Positions 8,121 through 17,005 of a stretch of DNA of 64,000 nucleotides are shown here, piece after piece. A model generated the notes under the pieces. The model did not search any database. It was given only the letters and a program-made list of their open reading frames with translations, and was not told where the DNA came from. A program made the translations under genes and the position numbers. Origin of the DNA: Thiohalomonas denitrificans (GTDB taxonomy: Bacteria; Pseudomonadota; Gammaproteobacteria; Thiohalomonadales; Thiohalomonadaceae); NCBI RefSeq assembly GCF_016841685.1, contig NZ_JAENYR010000012.1, positions 1 through 64,000 of the forward strand. Reading direction: 5' to 3'. The stretch's first letter is position 1; each line of letters begins with the position of its first letter.

Positions 8121-8900
8121 TCAGACTCGGAATTCGGCGACTACCGGGGCGTGATCGGAGGGGCGCTCGAGGCGCCGCGGTTTGGTATCGATGCCGCTGG
8201 CGGTACAGCGTTCGGTCAGAGCGGGACTGGCCAGGATGTGGTCGATACGCAGCCCCCGGTTACGGCGGAAGGCGCCCATGCGGTAATCCCACCAGCTGAA
8301 GCTTCCCTCCTCCTGCTGGAACAGCCGGAAGGTATCGGCAAGGCCCAGTTCGAGGAGTCCCCTGAATGCCGCCCGCTCCGGTTCCGAGAACAGCACGCGG
8401 CCCTTCCACAATTCGGGGTCGTATACGTCCCGCGGCTCCGGTGCGATATTGAAGTCGCCCACCACCAGGACGTTTTCCCGGCGCTGCAACTCCTCCTTTA
8501 GCCAGGCCGTGGCGTGTTCCAGCCAATCGAGCTTGTAGGTGTACTTGTCGGAATCGACACGCTGACCGTTCGGTACATACAGATTGATGACCCGTAAGGC
8601 ACCATAGTTGGCGGCGAGCACCCGCCGGGCGGGGTCGTCGAAGCCCGGCAGGTCGCGGATGACGTCATTCACGTCACCCTCGGCGGCCTCGCGGCTGAGA
8701 ATCGCAACGCCGTTGTAGGTCTTCTGGCCGGAGACGAGGGTGTGGTATCCCGCTGTACGTAGCGCGTCGACGGGGCACTCGTCATCCATCATCTTGATCT
8801 CCTGGAGGGCCAGGAAATCGGGCTGGTGCCGTTCCAGCCAGTCGAGCACATGCGGTAGCCGCACGCGCAGCGAATTGACATTCCAGGTAGCGATTTTCAT
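8121..8900 (-). CDS. xthA: Exodeoxyribonuclease III
   Basis: 259 residues. Endonuclease/exonuclease/phosphatase fold with the ordered motifs KIATWNVNSLR, LALQEIKM (metal-binding Glu), INLYVPNG, VVGDFNIAP, RIDHILAS and the terminal SDHAPV (catalytic Asp-His). It is an abasic-site endonuclease and 3'-5' exonuclease of base-excision repair. The ATG at 8900 gives the family N-terminus; the longer reading from 8978 adds 26 unrelated residues. The prlC stop codon lies about 96 bases upstream on the same strand. Confidence 0.95.
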   Translation of the reverse strand: MKIATWNVNSLRVRLPHVLDWLERHQPDFLALQEIKMMDDECPVDALRTAGYHTLVSGQKTYNGVAILSREAAEGDVNDVIRDLPGFDDPARRVLAANYGALRVINLYVPNGQRVDSDKYTYKLDWLEHATAWLKEELQRRENVLVVGDFNIAPEPRDVYDPELWKGRVLFSEPERAAFRGLLELGLADTFRLFQQEEGSFSWWDYRMGAFRRNRGLRIDHILASPALTERCTASGIDTKPRRLERPSDHAPVVAEFRV

Positions 8901-8996
8901 CGGTGGTTCACGGAGGGCACGGAGTGCCTTGTAAGTCGAATCATCTGAGTGCGTTTCTCTGTGCGTTTGGTGGTTCAAGGCAGCGACAATGAATCA

Positions 8997-11039
8997 TCAA
9001 GCGGCGATTCCGCTATGGCGCAGCAAGGCGTCGATCTGTGGTTTGCGTCCGCGGAATTCCACGAAAAGGTCCATCGGGTCACGGGCGCCCCCCTGCTCCA
9101 GAATGGCTTCCAGAAACGCCGCTCCGGTCTCCCGGTTGAAGATCCCTTCCTCTTCGAACCGGGAGAAGGCGTCTGCCGAAAGCACTTCGGCCCACTTGTA
9201 GCTGTAGTAACCGGCGGCATAACCTCCGGAAAAGATATGTGCAAAACCGTGCTGGAAGCGATTGTATTCGGGTGGGTGGACGACGGCCACCTCGGTCCTG
9301 ACATCGTCGAGCACCTCCTGGATGCGCCCGCCCTCCCCGGGGTCGTATTCCAGATGCAGGCGGAAGTCGAACAGACTGAATTCCAGTTGCCGCACCATGA
9401 ACATACCGACGTTGAAGTTGCGCGCGGCCTTCAGCTTATCGAACAGCGCCTCCGGCAGCGGTTCCCCGGTGCGGTAATGGGCGGCGAACAGGTCTATCGC
9501 CTCCCGCTCCCAACACCAGTTTTCCATAAACTGGCTGGGCAGTTCCACCGCGTCCCAGGGCACGCCGTTGATGCCGGAGACATCGGCGTAATCCACCCGC
9601 GTGAGCATGTGGTGCAGTCCGTGGCCGAATTCGTGGAACAGGGTGGTGACCTCGTCATGGGTGAGCAGTGCGGGGTCCTCGCCCACCGGCGGTGCGAAAT
9701 TGCAGGTGAGATAGGCGACGGGGTTCTGGATGGTAGCGTCCTCGAGCCGGCGCCGGCTGATGCACTCGTCCATCCAGGCGCCGCCGCGTTTGTGGGGTCG
9801 GGCATAGAGATCCAGATAGAAGCCGCCGCGCGGTTGATCCTCGTTGTCCCTTATCTCGTAAAAGCGCACATCCTCATGCCAGACCGGTACCCCTTTCACC
9901 TCCCGGATATCGATGCCGTAGAGGCGTTTCACCACTGAAAACATGCCGGGTACCACGCGCTCGGCGGGGAAGTAGGGCTTCAGCTCCTCCTGTGAGAAGT
10001 CGTAGCGTACCTGCCGCAGTTTCTCGGCGTAGTAACCGATATCCCAGGCCTGGAGCGACTCGAGTCCATCGCGTTCGCGGGCGAAGGTGGTGAGTTCGTC
10101 CAGTTCGTGGCGGGCCAGGGCAACGGAACGGCTGGCCAGATCACGGAGAAAATTCACCACCTGCCGGGGTGATTCGGCCATCTTGGTGGCCAGGGAACGT
10201 TCGGCATAGTTGGCAAAGCCGAGTAGTTCCGCCTGCTCGTGGCGCAGACGCAGGATCTCCTCCATGATCTCGCTGTTGTCCCACTGGCCGGCCCGGGGGC
10301 CGCGATCCGAGGCGCGGGTGCTGAATGCCTGGTAGACCTCCTCCCGTAGTGGACGGTCGTCGGCGTGGGTCATGACGGCGAAATAGGAGGGGAACTCCAG
10401 GGTGACCAGCCAGCCTTCCAGCCCCTCGCGCTCGGCATACTGGCGCAGTAGCCCTTTGGCCGATTCGGGGAGTCCCGCCAGCCGCTCTTCATCGGTCAGG
10501 GATTTCTGCCAGCCGTGGGTGGCGTCCAGCAGATTTTCATCAAAGCGCGAGGTCAGCAGCGAAAGCTTCTGGCTGATGGCCTTGAAACGCTCCTGCTTGT
10601 CTCCCGGCAGGTCGATACCGGTAAGGCGGAAGTCTCGCAGGGCATCATCGATGACCTTGCGCTGCGCGGTGTCCAGCTGCTGGAATTCCGGACCTTCGGC
10701 AATCGCCGTGAAGGCACGGAATAGCCTTGCATTCTGGCCGAGTTCGGTATGATAGGCGCTGATCTTGCTGCGGCAGTTATTGTAGGCCTCCCGCAAGGGA
10801 TCCGAATTGACCACCGCGTTCATGTGGCTGATGGGCGAAAATACCCGCTCCAGGCGGTCCTCCATCGCCTCGAGCGGCGCGACCAGATTGTTCCAGCCGT
10901 AGGGGCCGCCGGAAGAGAGCAGGGACTCGAGGGTGGCGCGGTTTTCGGCCAGAACCGTATCGACAGCGGGTTCGGCGTGTTCGGGACGGATGTCCTGAAA
11001 GGGCGGCAGACCGGTCATCTCCAGCAGCGGATTGGGCAT
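8997..11039 (-). CDS. prlC: Oligopeptidase A (M3 metallopeptidase)
   Basis: 680 residues, full length for the family. The zinc site HEFGH is at residues 469-473 within FHEFGHGLHHMLT, followed by the downstream GVPWDAVELPSQFMENW block, as in oligopeptidase A. It is a cytosolic zinc endopeptidase that degrades short peptides, including cleaved signal peptides. The N-terminus MPNPLLEMTGLPPF is typical. A ribosome site (GAGGAGTACC) precedes the ATG. Confidence 0.96.
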   Translation of the reverse strand: MPNPLLEMTGLPPFQDIRPEHAEPAVDTVLAENRATLESLLSSGGPYGWNNLVAPLEAMEDRLERVFSPISHMNAVVNSDPLREAYNNCRSKISAYHTELGQNARLFRAFTAIAEGPEFQQLDTAQRKVIDDALRDFRLTGIDLPGDKQERFKAISQKLSLLTSRFDENLLDATHGWQKSLTDEERLAGLPESAKGLLRQYAEREGLEGWLVTLEFPSYFAVMTHADDRPLREEVYQAFSTRASDRGPRAGQWDNSEIMEEILRLRHEQAELLGFANYAERSLATKMAESPRQVVNFLRDLASRSVALARHELDELTTFARERDGLESLQAWDIGYYAEKLRQVRYDFSQEELKPYFPAERVVPGMFSVVKRLYGIDIREVKGVPVWHEDVRFYEIRDNEDQPRGGFYLDLYARPHKRGGAWMDECISRRRLEDATIQNPVAYLTCNFAPPVGEDPALLTHDEVTTLFHEFGHGLHHMLTRVDYADVSGINGVPWDAVELPSQFMENWCWEREAIDLFAAHYRTGEPLPEALFDKLKAARNFNVGMFMVRQLEFSLFDFRLHLEYDPGEGGRIQEVLDDVRTEVAVVHPPEYNRFQHGFAHIFSGGYAAGYYSYKWAEVLSADAFSRFEEEGIFNRETGAAFLEAILEQGGARDPMDLFVEFRGRKPQIDALLRHSGIAA

Positions 11040-11177
11040 GGTACTCCTCAGTTGGCGGTGGCAGATTCAAAAAATGGCGAAAAGGCCTTACTCGATACCC
11101 AATATACATGCCAGCATCGGGCACAAGGCGTAGGCTTATAGTACGTATTTTAACCCACTAATCTCATAGGATGCATT

Positions 11178-12158
11178 TTGTCCCACCCTTACGATTCACT
11201 GACGCCGGAAATGATTCTCGATGCCGTCGAGGCCGTCGGTTATCTGCCTACGGGCGGATTGCTGGCGCTTAACAGCTACGAAAATCGCGTCTACCAGATC
11301 GCCCTCGACGACGGCAGTTTTCTGGTGGCGAAGTTCTATCGCCCCAACCGCTGGTCAGACGCCGCCATCCTGGAAGAGCATGCCTTTACCCTCGAGCTGG
11401 CGGAGCGGGAGATCCCGGTGGTGGCGCCGCTGGCCGGCGGGGAGGGTGAAACACTGCATCGGCAGGGTGGATTCCGGTATGCGCTGTTTCCCCGGCGCGG
11501 CGGCCGGGCACCGGAGCTGGACGATGCCGAGGTGCGATTCCGAATCGGCCGTTTGCTGGGCCGGATCCATGCCGTGGGCGCGGTGCGAACGTTTCGGGAG
11601 CGACCCGGCATCGGCCCGGAATTGGGACGTTCGGCAGTGACCTGGCTTTTGGAGAATGACTGGCTTCCGCCGGAGCACCGCAGTCAATACGAGCAACTGG
11701 CGAGCGAACTCCTGGAGAACATCGAGGCGGCCTTCGCGTCGATCCCCCATTTACGCATTCAGCGCCTTCACGGCGATTGTCATCCGGGCAATATCCTCTG
11801 GACGGAGGCGGGGGCCCACTTTGTCGACCTGGATGACAGCCGCAACGGCCCGGCGATACAGGACCTGTGGATGCTGGTCTCCGGGGAGGGGACCGAGTTG
11901 CGCGAGCAGATGTTTGATGTCCTGGCCGGTTATGAGGAATTCCACGACTTCGATTTCCGGGAGCTGCGACTCATCGAGCCCCTGCGGGCCCTTCGCATTC
12001 TCAACTACGCCGGATGGCTGGCGCGCCGCTGGGATGATCCGGCTTTTCCGCGGGCGTTTCCCTGGTTCGAGGCGGGGACCTACTGGGATGAACACATCAT
12101 GACCCTGCGGGAACAGCTGCGCCGCATCGAGGTATCCTCGTACGAAAATGACCTTTGA
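11178..12158 (+). CDS. srkA: Stress response kinase A (YihE/SrkA family)
   Basis: 326 residues. A small-molecule/protein kinase fold with NSYENRVYQI (nucleotide-binding loop), LVAKFYRP (lysine), EEHAFTLEL (Glu pair), LHGDCHPGNILW (catalytic Asp) and VDLDDSRNGP (metal-binding Asp), in SrkA order. SrkA phosphorylates Ser/Thr and counteracts envelope-stress and MazF-linked death in E. coli. The start is TTG at 11178 (MSHPYDSLTPE), with AGGA upstream; the ATG at 11171 is out of frame. Divergent from prlC, with 138 bases between the starts. Confidence 0.92.
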   Translation: MSHPYDSLTPEMILDAVEAVGYLPTGGLLALNSYENRVYQIALDDGSFLVAKFYRPNRWSDAAILEEHAFTLELAEREIPVVAPLAGGEGETLHRQGGFRYALFPRRGGRAPELDDAEVRFRIGRLLGRIHAVGAVRTFRERPGIGPELGRSAVTWLLENDWLPPEHRSQYEQLASELLENIEAAFASIPHLRIQRLHGDCHPGNILWTEAGAHFVDLDDSRNGPAIQDLWMLVSGEGTELREQMFDVLAGYEEFHDFDFRELRLIEPLRALRILNYAGWLARRWDDPAFPRAFPWFEAGTYWDEHIMTLREQLRRIEVSSYENDL

Positions 12159-12182
12159 CAGGTGGTTCCGGGGTTTTCAGGC

Positions 12183-12210
12183 AAAAAAAAGGAAGGCAGG
12201 GTAGCCTTCC
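12183..12210 (-). terminator. Terminator of the diguanylate cyclase gene
   Basis: On the minus strand GGAAGGCTAC...GCCTTCC forms a hairpin followed by eight T residues (12190-12183). It lies about 120 bases beyond the GGDEF gene's stop, just after the end of srkA on the other strand. Confidence 0.8.
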
Positions 12211-12332
12211 CCAATTGGGGTGTAACGGCAGGTCATCAATATCCGAGTTACATCTCAGGCTATATCAGTTACCGTTTTGTTCAAGTATTGTCCAGGCTGG
12301 AGCCTCATTCGCGCATAAGCATAAACGAGCAC

Positions 12333-13508
12333 CTACTTGGCGACGGCCACCAGATCGCGGCCCGATTCCTTGGCCTCGTACAGGCCCTGGTCGACCCGGC
12401 CGAGCAGGGTCCCGGCAGTCTCATCCACACGGCGCTCGGCAACCCCGGTACTGGTGGTGAAGTGGATGACATCGTCGTTATCGGGGTGTCGCACCGATGC
12501 CCCATGACAGGCTTCACGAACCGATTCTGCCGCCTGACGGGCAGCCTCGCGGTCGGTGCTGGGCAGTATGGCGAGGAACTCCTCCCCTCCGTAGCGGCCG
12601 ACCAGACTACCCGGGGGCAACACAGTCTGGAGTACGCGGGCAAACGTCTGCAGCACAGCATCCCCGGCCAGGTGCCCATAGGTATCATTGATGCGCTTGA
12701 ACAGATCCAGGTCGAACAACAGCACCGAGATATGTCCCTCCTTGTCGGTACGGTTATTAACCTCCTGGTCGAGCCACGTATAGAGCACACGGCGGTTGAC
12801 CAGGCCCGTCAGGGCGTCGCGGGTCGCTTCCCGGTAAAGGCGCATCAACATGTGTAATTGGGTCATCTCCACCCACAACGCGATCAGGGCCAGCAATGAC
12901 AGCAACCAGAAATCGCTCATGGTCGCAAGGGTGAAGAGGCTGCCGGCGCGCCAGTTGGTGACGATGAAGAAGCTGATTGAAAGGGTGATCAGGAAGATGC
13001 CTTCCAGCAGGGTCAGCGGGACCACTGCCAGCAACGCCACCATCAGAAATGGCAGAAAGGAGTAGCCGATCAGCACGCCGTTACTCGGCAGGCCTCCGAG
13101 GACCTGGTGGGAGCCGAAATAGAAGAGGCCGGGGATGAACAGGAACAGGGCTACCCTGGCACGCGCTGCCCGTAGCCGGTTGCACTGGCGGCTCCAGGTA
13201 CCGAGCAGGATAAGAAGCGTCGAAAAACCAAGGCGTAGCCCGAGCACCGCTTCAAAGTGCATTTCGGGCATGAGAACGAAGTCGATGGGTATCCAGAGGA
13301 GCGCCAGCGCGGCAAAAAGATAGGCCAGGATTCGAATCCGGATAGAGATGTACTCTGCCCGTGAATTGCGAAAATCCTGCGAGTGGCGGGCGGTTGAAAT
13401 CAGATCCTGTGGGCTTACACGCCGGATCATCTGGCGTACCTTCACACGCAGTCTCTGATCGCCGTTAGTCGACCAGCCTCCTTGAAAATCCCCCATTCCC
13501 AACCTCAC
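12333..13508 (-). CDS. Membrane-anchored diguanylate cyclase
   Basis: 391 residues. The N-terminal half has about five to six hydrophobic segments (from ILAYLFAALALLWIP near residue 60 to FWLLSLLALIALWV), with no recognisable ligand domain. A GGDEF domain follows, with DALTGLVNRR, LLFDLDLFKRINDTYGH and the active-site GGEEF at residues 307-311, so c-di-GMP synthesis is expected. The RxxD inhibitory site that normally lies just before GGEEF is not present, so product feedback is probably absent. The start could also be the internal ATG giving MGDFQGGW. Transcribed alone and ended by the hairpin at 12183. Confidence 0.9.
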   Translation of the reverse strand: MRLGMGDFQGGWSTNGDQRLRVKVRQMIRRVSPQDLISTARHSQDFRNSRAEYISIRIRILAYLFAALALLWIPIDFVLMPEMHFEAVLGLRLGFSTLLILLGTWSRQCNRLRAARARVALFLFIPGLFYFGSHQVLGGLPSNGVLIGYSFLPFLMVALLAVVPLTLLEGIFLITLSISFFIVTNWRAGSLFTLATMSDFWLLSLLALIALWVEMTQLHMLMRLYREATRDALTGLVNRRVLYTWLDQEVNNRTDKEGHISVLLFDLDLFKRINDTYGHLAGDAVLQTFARVLQTVLPPGSLVGRYGGEEFLAILPSTDREAARQAAESVREACHGASVRHPDNDDVIHFTTSTGVAERRVDETAGTLLGRVDQGLYEAKESGRDLVAVAK

Positions 13509-13650
13509 GAGGCTTATTTAGTCTAATAATCATTCTTCCTATCCTAACAGGACCTTACATGTGGAGTCGAAGAGGTATCGGTGAGGTCGAGTTGCTACAA
13601 TCCCGCTTACCCAAGCCTTTAGAACTCAAGAAGAAAACGGGGAAAAGTCA

Positions 13651-14997
13651 ATGCCCAAACACTACGACCTCATCGCCATCGGTGCCGGTTCCGGCGGTCT
13701 TTCCGCCGCCGAACGTGCCGCTCTTCACGGCAAAAAGGCCGCCGTTATCGAAAAAGCCCGGCTCGGGGGGACCTGCGTCAATGTTGGCTGCGTTCCCAAG
13801 AAGGTGATGTGGAGCGCCGCTGCTATCTCCCATGCCCTGGACGATGCGCGCGGCTACGGCTTCGATGTGGTGGTCAACGACTTCGACTGGACGCAACTGG
13901 TGGAGTCCCGCGACCGTTTCATCCAGGGGATCAACGACTGGTACACCACCTACCTGGCCGATTCCAATGTCGATGTCATCAACGGCGAGGCGCGTTTCGT
14001 GGATGCCCATACGGTGGAGGTCAACGGCGAGCAGTACAGCGCCGACCACATCGTCGTTGCGCCGGGCGGCGAGCCCATGGTGCCGCCTGTCCCGGGCGCC
14101 GAGCACGGCATTACTTCCGACGGTTTCTTCGCCCTCAAAGAGCAGCCCAAGCGGGTAGCGGTGGTGGGTGGCGGCTATATCGGCGTGGAGGTTGCCGGTC
14201 TGCTGCGCTCGCTGGGCAGCGAAGTCGATCTGCTGGTGCGCTCCAGCGGTTTCCTGCGCGGTTTTGATGCAGTCGTGCGCGAAGGACTGATGGAAGAGAT
14301 GGTGAACGCCGGTGTGAACATCCTCTCCTATACCCAGGTGGAATCCATGGAGAAGGGCGAGGATGGCAAACTGAATGTCCACTGCACTGGCGGACATGAG
14401 TTGACCGGCTTCGATGCCCTGATCTGGGCGGTCGGTCGCCGGCCCCTGACCGGCAGTCTCAACCTGGAAGCCGCGGGGATCGAGTTGGAGAACGGTTGCA
14501 TCCCCACCGATGAGTATCAGAACACCCGGGTGCCGGGGGTGTATGCGGTAGGTGATGCCACCGGTCGTGCCCAGCTCACTCCCGTGGCGATTGCCGCGGC
14601 ACGCCGCCTGTGTGACCGGTTGTTCGGCGGACAGAGCGAGCGCCGCCTCGATTATGAAAATATCCCCAGCGTGGTATTCAGCCATCCCCCCATCGGTACC
14701 GTGGGGCTGACCGAAACCGAGGCCCGGGAGATCCATGGGGATGCGGTCAAGGTTTACCAGACCCGCTTCACGCCCATGTACCACGCTCTTACGGAGCACA
14801 AGACCCAAACCGCCATGAAGCTGGTCTGTGTCGGCGCGCAGGAGAAGGTCGTGGGTTGCCATATGCTCGGGCACGGGGTCGATGAAATGCTCCAGGGCTT
14901 CGCCGTGGCGATTCGCATGGGCGCCACCAAGAGGGACTTCGATGACACCGTTGCCATTCATCCCACCAGCTCGGAAGAGCTGGTGACGATGCGCTGA
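13651..14997 (+). CDS. gor: Glutathione-disulfide reductase
   Basis: 448 residues. FAD-binding [10 protein letters not shown] at residues 11-20, redox-active cysteines C42 and C47 in [13 protein letters not shown], the NADPH-binding [10 protein letters not shown], a second FAD motif VYAVGDATG, and the C-terminal [12 protein letters not shown] containing the catalytic histidine of the partner subunit. It reduces GSSG to GSH with NADPH in the cytoplasm. The domain order and length match gamma-proteobacterial Gor rather than mercuric or dihydrolipoamide reductase. Confidence 0.95.
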   Translation: MPKHYDLIAIGAGSGGLSAAERAALHGKKAAVIEKARLGGTCVNVGCVPKKVMWSAAAISHALDDARGYGFDVVVNDFDWTQLVESRDRFIQGINDWYTTYLADSNVDVINGEARFVDAHTVEVNGEQYSADHIVVAPGGEPMVPPVPGAEHGITSDGFFALKEQPKRVAVVGGGYIGVEVAGLLRSLGSEVDLLVRSSGFLRGFDAVVREGLMEEMVNAGVNILSYTQVESMEKGEDGKLNVHCTGGHELTGFDALIWAVGRRPLTGSLNLEAAGIELENGCIPTDEYQNTRVPGVYAVGDATGRAQLTPVAIAAARRLCDRLFGGQSERRLDYENIPSVVFSHPPIGTVGLTETEAREIHGDAVKVYQTRFTPMYHALTEHKTQTAMKLVCVGAQEKVVGCHMLGHGVDEMLQGFAVAIRMGATKRDFDDTVAIHPTSSEELVTMR

Positions 14998-14999
14998 GG

Positions 15000-15108
15000 A
15001 ATCACCGCAGAGGCGTGTGCACGGTAATCTTCACCGCTGTAGCGAGCTGAGGAGCCCCGTTCGAAGCGAATTTCTGCGCTTTCCGCGTCTTTGTGGTGAG
15101 TAATTCGG
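15000..15108. repeat. Imperfect palindrome of the CTCTGCGGTG/GCAAAGACGC family
   Basis: The gap after gor begins with ATCACCGCAGAGGCG and ends with CGCGTCTTTGTGGTGAGTAAT, arms that pair imperfectly. The same vocabulary recurs in many spacers of this window (for example 16940-16980, 25692-25939, 27955-28016, 38250-38350). Confidence 0.6.
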
Positions 15109-15120
15109 GGAGGGAGAGCC

Positions 15121-15642
15121 ATGATTCGACTGTTTCGCGATTTCACCCCGGCCATCGATGCCACGGCCTACGTCGACGAGGCGGCAGTGGTGATCGGCGA
15201 TGTGGGGATCGGGGCGCAGAGTTCCATCTGGCCGGGCGCCGTGCTACGGGGCGATGTCAACGCCATCCGCGTCGGTGCCCGCACCAGTATCCAGGATGGC
15301 ACGGTCCTGCATGTCACCCATGATCATGACCAGGCGCCGGGTGGCTTTCCCTGTCGGGTCGGGGATGATGTGACCGTGGGGCACAATGCCACGCTCCACG
15401 GCTGCACGGTCGAGGACCGCTGTCTCATCGGGATGGGGGCGATCGTCCTCGACGGCGCAGTGGTGCGATCCGGGGCACTGCTGGCTGCGGGGAGTCTGGT
15501 CCCGCCCGGGCGGGAACTGGAGGGCGGTTACCTCTGGCTGGGCAGTCCGGTTCGCCGGGGGCGGGCGCTTTCGACGCAAGAGCGTGAGCGGTTCACCTAC
15601 CAGGCGGCGCTGTATGTGTCGCTGGCCGAAGCCTATCGCTGA
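15121..15642 (+). CDS. Gamma-carbonic anhydrase family protein (YrdA/PaaY type)
   Basis: 173 residues. Left-handed beta-helix hexapeptide repeats run from residue ~12 to ~140 (SSIWPGAVLRGDVNAIRVG and similar). The metal-binding histidines appear in HVTHDHD and VGHNATLHG. Fold and length match the YrdA/PaaY/CaiE group. Some members are zinc carbonic anhydrases, others are thioesterase-like, and many are unassigned, so the activity is uncertain. A ribosome site GGGAGGGAG precedes the ATG. Two RRM genes follow on the same strand. Confidence 0.87.
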   Translation: MIRLFRDFTPAIDATAYVDEAAVVIGDVGIGAQSSIWPGAVLRGDVNAIRVGARTSIQDGTVLHVTHDHDQAPGGFPCRVGDDVTVGHNATLHGCTVEDRCLIGMGAIVLDGAVVRSGALLAAGSLVPPGRELEGGYLWLGSPVRRGRALSTQERERFTYQAALYVSLAEAYR

Positions 15643-15777
15643 ACGCGAGTCCGTTCTATGCTCTGGGAGACGGTGCGGGGCCGTTTTCGCACCATTCGAT
15701 GCGCTTACCCGTGTCGGTGTGGCCACTACGCATCTACTGCAAAAAAACAACAGGGATTCGTCGAAGGGAGTGCGAGC

Positions 15778-16191
15778 ATGGAGCTTTTTGTCGGTAATCT
15801 CCCCCCCGGGATCGAATCTGCCGAGTTGCGCGTGGCATTCCGGCGCAGTGTCTTCCTCCCCGTGTGGATGATTCGTTCGGCCAAGGTCGTCGAGTTTCGT
15901 GACCGCCACGGGAGTATCGGTCACTATGGACGCGTTACGTTGGCTTCCAGGGCCATCGGCCGGTACGCGGTGCGGCTTATGGCCAAAAGGCGATTGCAGG
16001 GCTACCGGGTGAGGGTGCGGGAGTTCCATTACCGGGCCGCCGGTAATGAACGGCGGGCGCTCAATTGGCGGTTACGACACTGGGGAGGTATCGAGCGTCG
16101 CCGGAGTGAGCGGCGGGCCTTTTCCGAGAGTGCCTTGACGGGCACTCCCCTCCGTTGCGCGGACCCGTATCAAGAGCTGCAAATGGGCTGA
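15778..16191 (+). CDS. Single-RRM RNA-binding protein with Arg-rich tail (first of pair)
   Basis: 137 residues. One RNA-recognition motif with RNP2 MELFVGNLP at the N-terminus and a degenerate RNP1 (GHYGRVTLAS). The tail is basic and contains RRRSERR-type repeats. The ATG at 15778 starts exactly at RNP2; the frame is open further upstream but without homology. The stop and the next RRM gene's ATG are three bases apart, so the two are surely co-transcribed and probably translationally coupled. Bacterial single-RRM proteins bind RNA; the targets are unknown. Confidence 0.8.
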   Translation: MELFVGNLPPGIESAELRVAFRRSVFLPVWMIRSAKVVEFRDRHGSIGHYGRVTLASRAIGRYAVRLMAKRRLQGYRVRVREFHYRAAGNERRALNWRLRHWGGIERRRSERRAFSESALTGTPLRCADPYQELQMG

Positions 16192-16194
16192 TTC

Positions 16195-16719
16195 ATGCAG
16201 ATCTTTGTCGGCAACCTGCCCGATTCGGTAACCGGTGATGACCTGCGCCGTTTTTTCCGCGGCTACGGGCGGTGCTCAGGTTTTCTCATCATCAACAAAC
16301 TGGTCGATGGTCGCATCAACCACTGCGCCTATGGCGTGATCGAGCCGGATCAGGAGGCGCGCCGCGCCATCCGTGAACTCAATCACCGGGAGCTCAAGGG
16401 CCAGCCGGTGGAGGTCACTGAACACGCGGAGCCCGAGCGTCGCCGCCCTCGCAGGATGCCCTGGAGGGGGCCGGATCGACGTCGCCGGCGTCCATGGTTG
16501 GCGCAACCGTTGATTGTGGAGGATCGACGCAAGACCGAGAGACGATCGGACGAACGCCGACGGCAGGAACGTCGGGCTGTGGATCGCCGTTCGCCGACCC
16601 AAAAGACGCCGTCCTCCAGCCTTGCCGGGGAGATACCCTTTATCGAACAGCGGGTCGCGCAGCGTCGTGTCGCCGAGCGCCGCCATGGTGAACGGCGCCG
16701 GCAGGAGCGCCGGGCCTAG
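16195..16719 (+). CDS. Single-RRM RNA-binding protein with long Arg-rich tail (second of pair)
   Basis: 174 residues. RNP2 is MQIFVGNLP and RNP1 is the divergent NHCAYGVIE, so the aromatic positions are only partly kept. From about residue 80 the protein becomes a low-complexity tail of RRxxERR/DRR units (DRRKTERRSDERRRQERR and RRHGERRRQERRA), with a linker between the two clusters. The stop codon TAG overlaps the first base of a MITE-like element. Product of gene duplication with its upstream neighbour, judged by the similar N-terminus. Binding RNA is likely, role unknown. Confidence 0.82.
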   Translation: MQIFVGNLPDSVTGDDLRRFFRGYGRCSGFLIINKLVDGRINHCAYGVIEPDQEARRAIRELNHRELKGQPVEVTEHAEPERRRPRRMPWRGPDRRRRRPWLAQPLIVEDRRKTERRSDERRRQERRAVDRRSPTQKTPSSSLAGEIPFIEQRVAQRRVAERRHGERRRQERRA

Positions 16720-16849
16720 GAGCCTGTCCGAGAACATTGTTTTTTGTAGGTTGGGGTGAGTGATGCGAACCCCCACGCTGTTTTGTTGGGCTTCGTTCCT
16801 CAGCGCCAACCTACATTTTGGAGCCCATTGCTATTCTCGGACAGGCTCC
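16719..16849 (+). repeat. Complete MITE-like element (core type 2)
   Basis: 131 bases bounded by GGAGCCTGTCC (16719-16729) and its exact inverse GGACAGGCTCC (16839-16849), which extends as TGTCCGAGAA/CTATTCTCGGACA. Inside, TGTAGGTTGG pairs with CCAACCTACA, giving a second hairpin. It has no ORF for a transposase. The same core occurs at positions 1-54. Confidence 0.85.
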
Positions 16850-17005
16850 TGGTGGTCCATACGGGAAATCGTGTAATACTCAGTTCGATCTCCCCGGGTC
16901 GGGTTAAATCCCGACCTGCTACCAAGCGGAGTCTGACCAAGTCTGACCCCTCTGTGCACTCCGCGCCTCTGCGGTGAAAACCACCACTCCACAATCGGCC
17001 GATCG

